A DNA stretch of 64,000 nt from Paenibacillus vietnamensis (lineage in GTDB: Bacteria; Bacillota; Bacilli; Paenibacillales; Paenibacillaceae): positions 166,889 through 230,888 of the forward strand of contig NZ_JAHMHW010000008.1 of NCBI RefSeq assembly GCF_020169515.1, read 5' to 3'. Under the pieces are notes generated by a model. That model saw only the letters and a program-made list of their open reading frames with translations, was not told the DNA's origin and made no database searches. Positions 63,901-64,000 of the stretch are shown here, piece by piece (position 1 is the stretch's first letter; the number at the start of each line of letters is the position of its first letter). The position numbers and the translations under genes were made by a program.

Positions 63901-64000
63901 TAAAAGTCGCCGCTGACGAACAACGGCTGACACGAAAGAACAAAATTGTTCTTTGAAAACTGAACAACGAGTGAAACTGCCCCGTTAATCCTCACGGATT
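63901..64000 (+). other. rRNA operon leader with boxA-like site; 16S gene lies beyond the window
   Basis: TGTTCTTTGAAAAC (63948-63961) is boxA-like, the antitermination signal of Bacillales rRNA operons, and the following CTGAACAACGAG is typical of the stretch ahead of 16S rRNA. The 16S start itself is not in the window. The synteny ygzB-ygxA-rrn agrees. Confidence 0.8.

Overview
The window looks like a chromosomal segment of a spore-forming member of the Bacillota, most probably Paenibacillus or a close relative. The signs are a groESL operon with a CIRCE element, GatCAB, PerR next to YgzB and YgxA just ahead of an rRNA operon, a complete sigY-yxlCDEFG operon, a ydcC-alr-ndoAI-ndoA block, two YjcZ-type sporulation miniproteins, and LplC-type sugar transport with large membrane-bound AraC regulators. 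Base composition is moderate in G+C apart from A+T-rich control regions. The species cannot be read from the sequence.

Layout. 1-8404 is a sugar-use locus: the end of an ABC permease, a solute-binding lipoprotein, a membrane AraC sensor-regulator, a second binding lipoprotein and a clan GH-D glycosidase. 8581-10683 is groESL. 10802-15569 is a compact RiPP-type operon: HPr-kinase-like protein, PqqD-like recognition protein, S26B-type peptidase, ABC exporter, nucleotidyltransferase and a 70-residue precursor. 15637-18092 holds a phage-derived ImmR/ImmA/holin module with four matching operators, flanked by two yjcZ-like genes. 18367-22857 holds a COG0523 metal GTPase behind a Zur-like box, a secreted repeat protein and a c-di-GMP signalling protein. 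22914-26554 is an ECF sigma / anti-sigma / ABC-2 operon. A 51-bp tandem repeat follows (26784-26962), then a lipoprotein.

27773-31107 is a LacI regulator with a GH36 alpha-galactosidase. 31410-33313 holds a small membrane protein, a DJ-1/PfpI protein and an alpha/beta hydrolase. 33517-36618 is a very large hybrid kinase with two different kinase cores. 36726-40227 is LolA-like lipoprotein, alanine racemase and the NdoAI/NdoA toxin-antitoxin pair. 40340-46565 is a Tad/Flp-like pilus or secretion operon behind a promoter-terminator leader. 46630-49905 holds an Xaa-Pro peptidase-like protein and the YdbS/YdbT pair. 49980-53110 is the sigY operon. 53220-57031 is an unknown gene plus gatCAB. 57179-59799 is an MgtC-like protein and a toastrack-domain protein. 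59813-63673 is perR, a GH18 spore-type hydrolase, ygzB and ygxA. The last 300 bases are the promoter and leader of an rRNA operon whose 16S gene lies beyond the window.

Most genes sit in tightly coupled operons with ATGA or GTGA overlaps. The best candidate for something little described is the RiPP operon at 10991-15519. It has a lasso-type leader, recognition protein, kinase, nucleotidyltransferase and exporter, but neither the asparagine-synthetase-like cyclase nor the transglutaminase-like leader peptidase. In their place it has a Ser-His-Asp signal-peptidase-like enzyme, and its precursor carries three FPGxG motifs.
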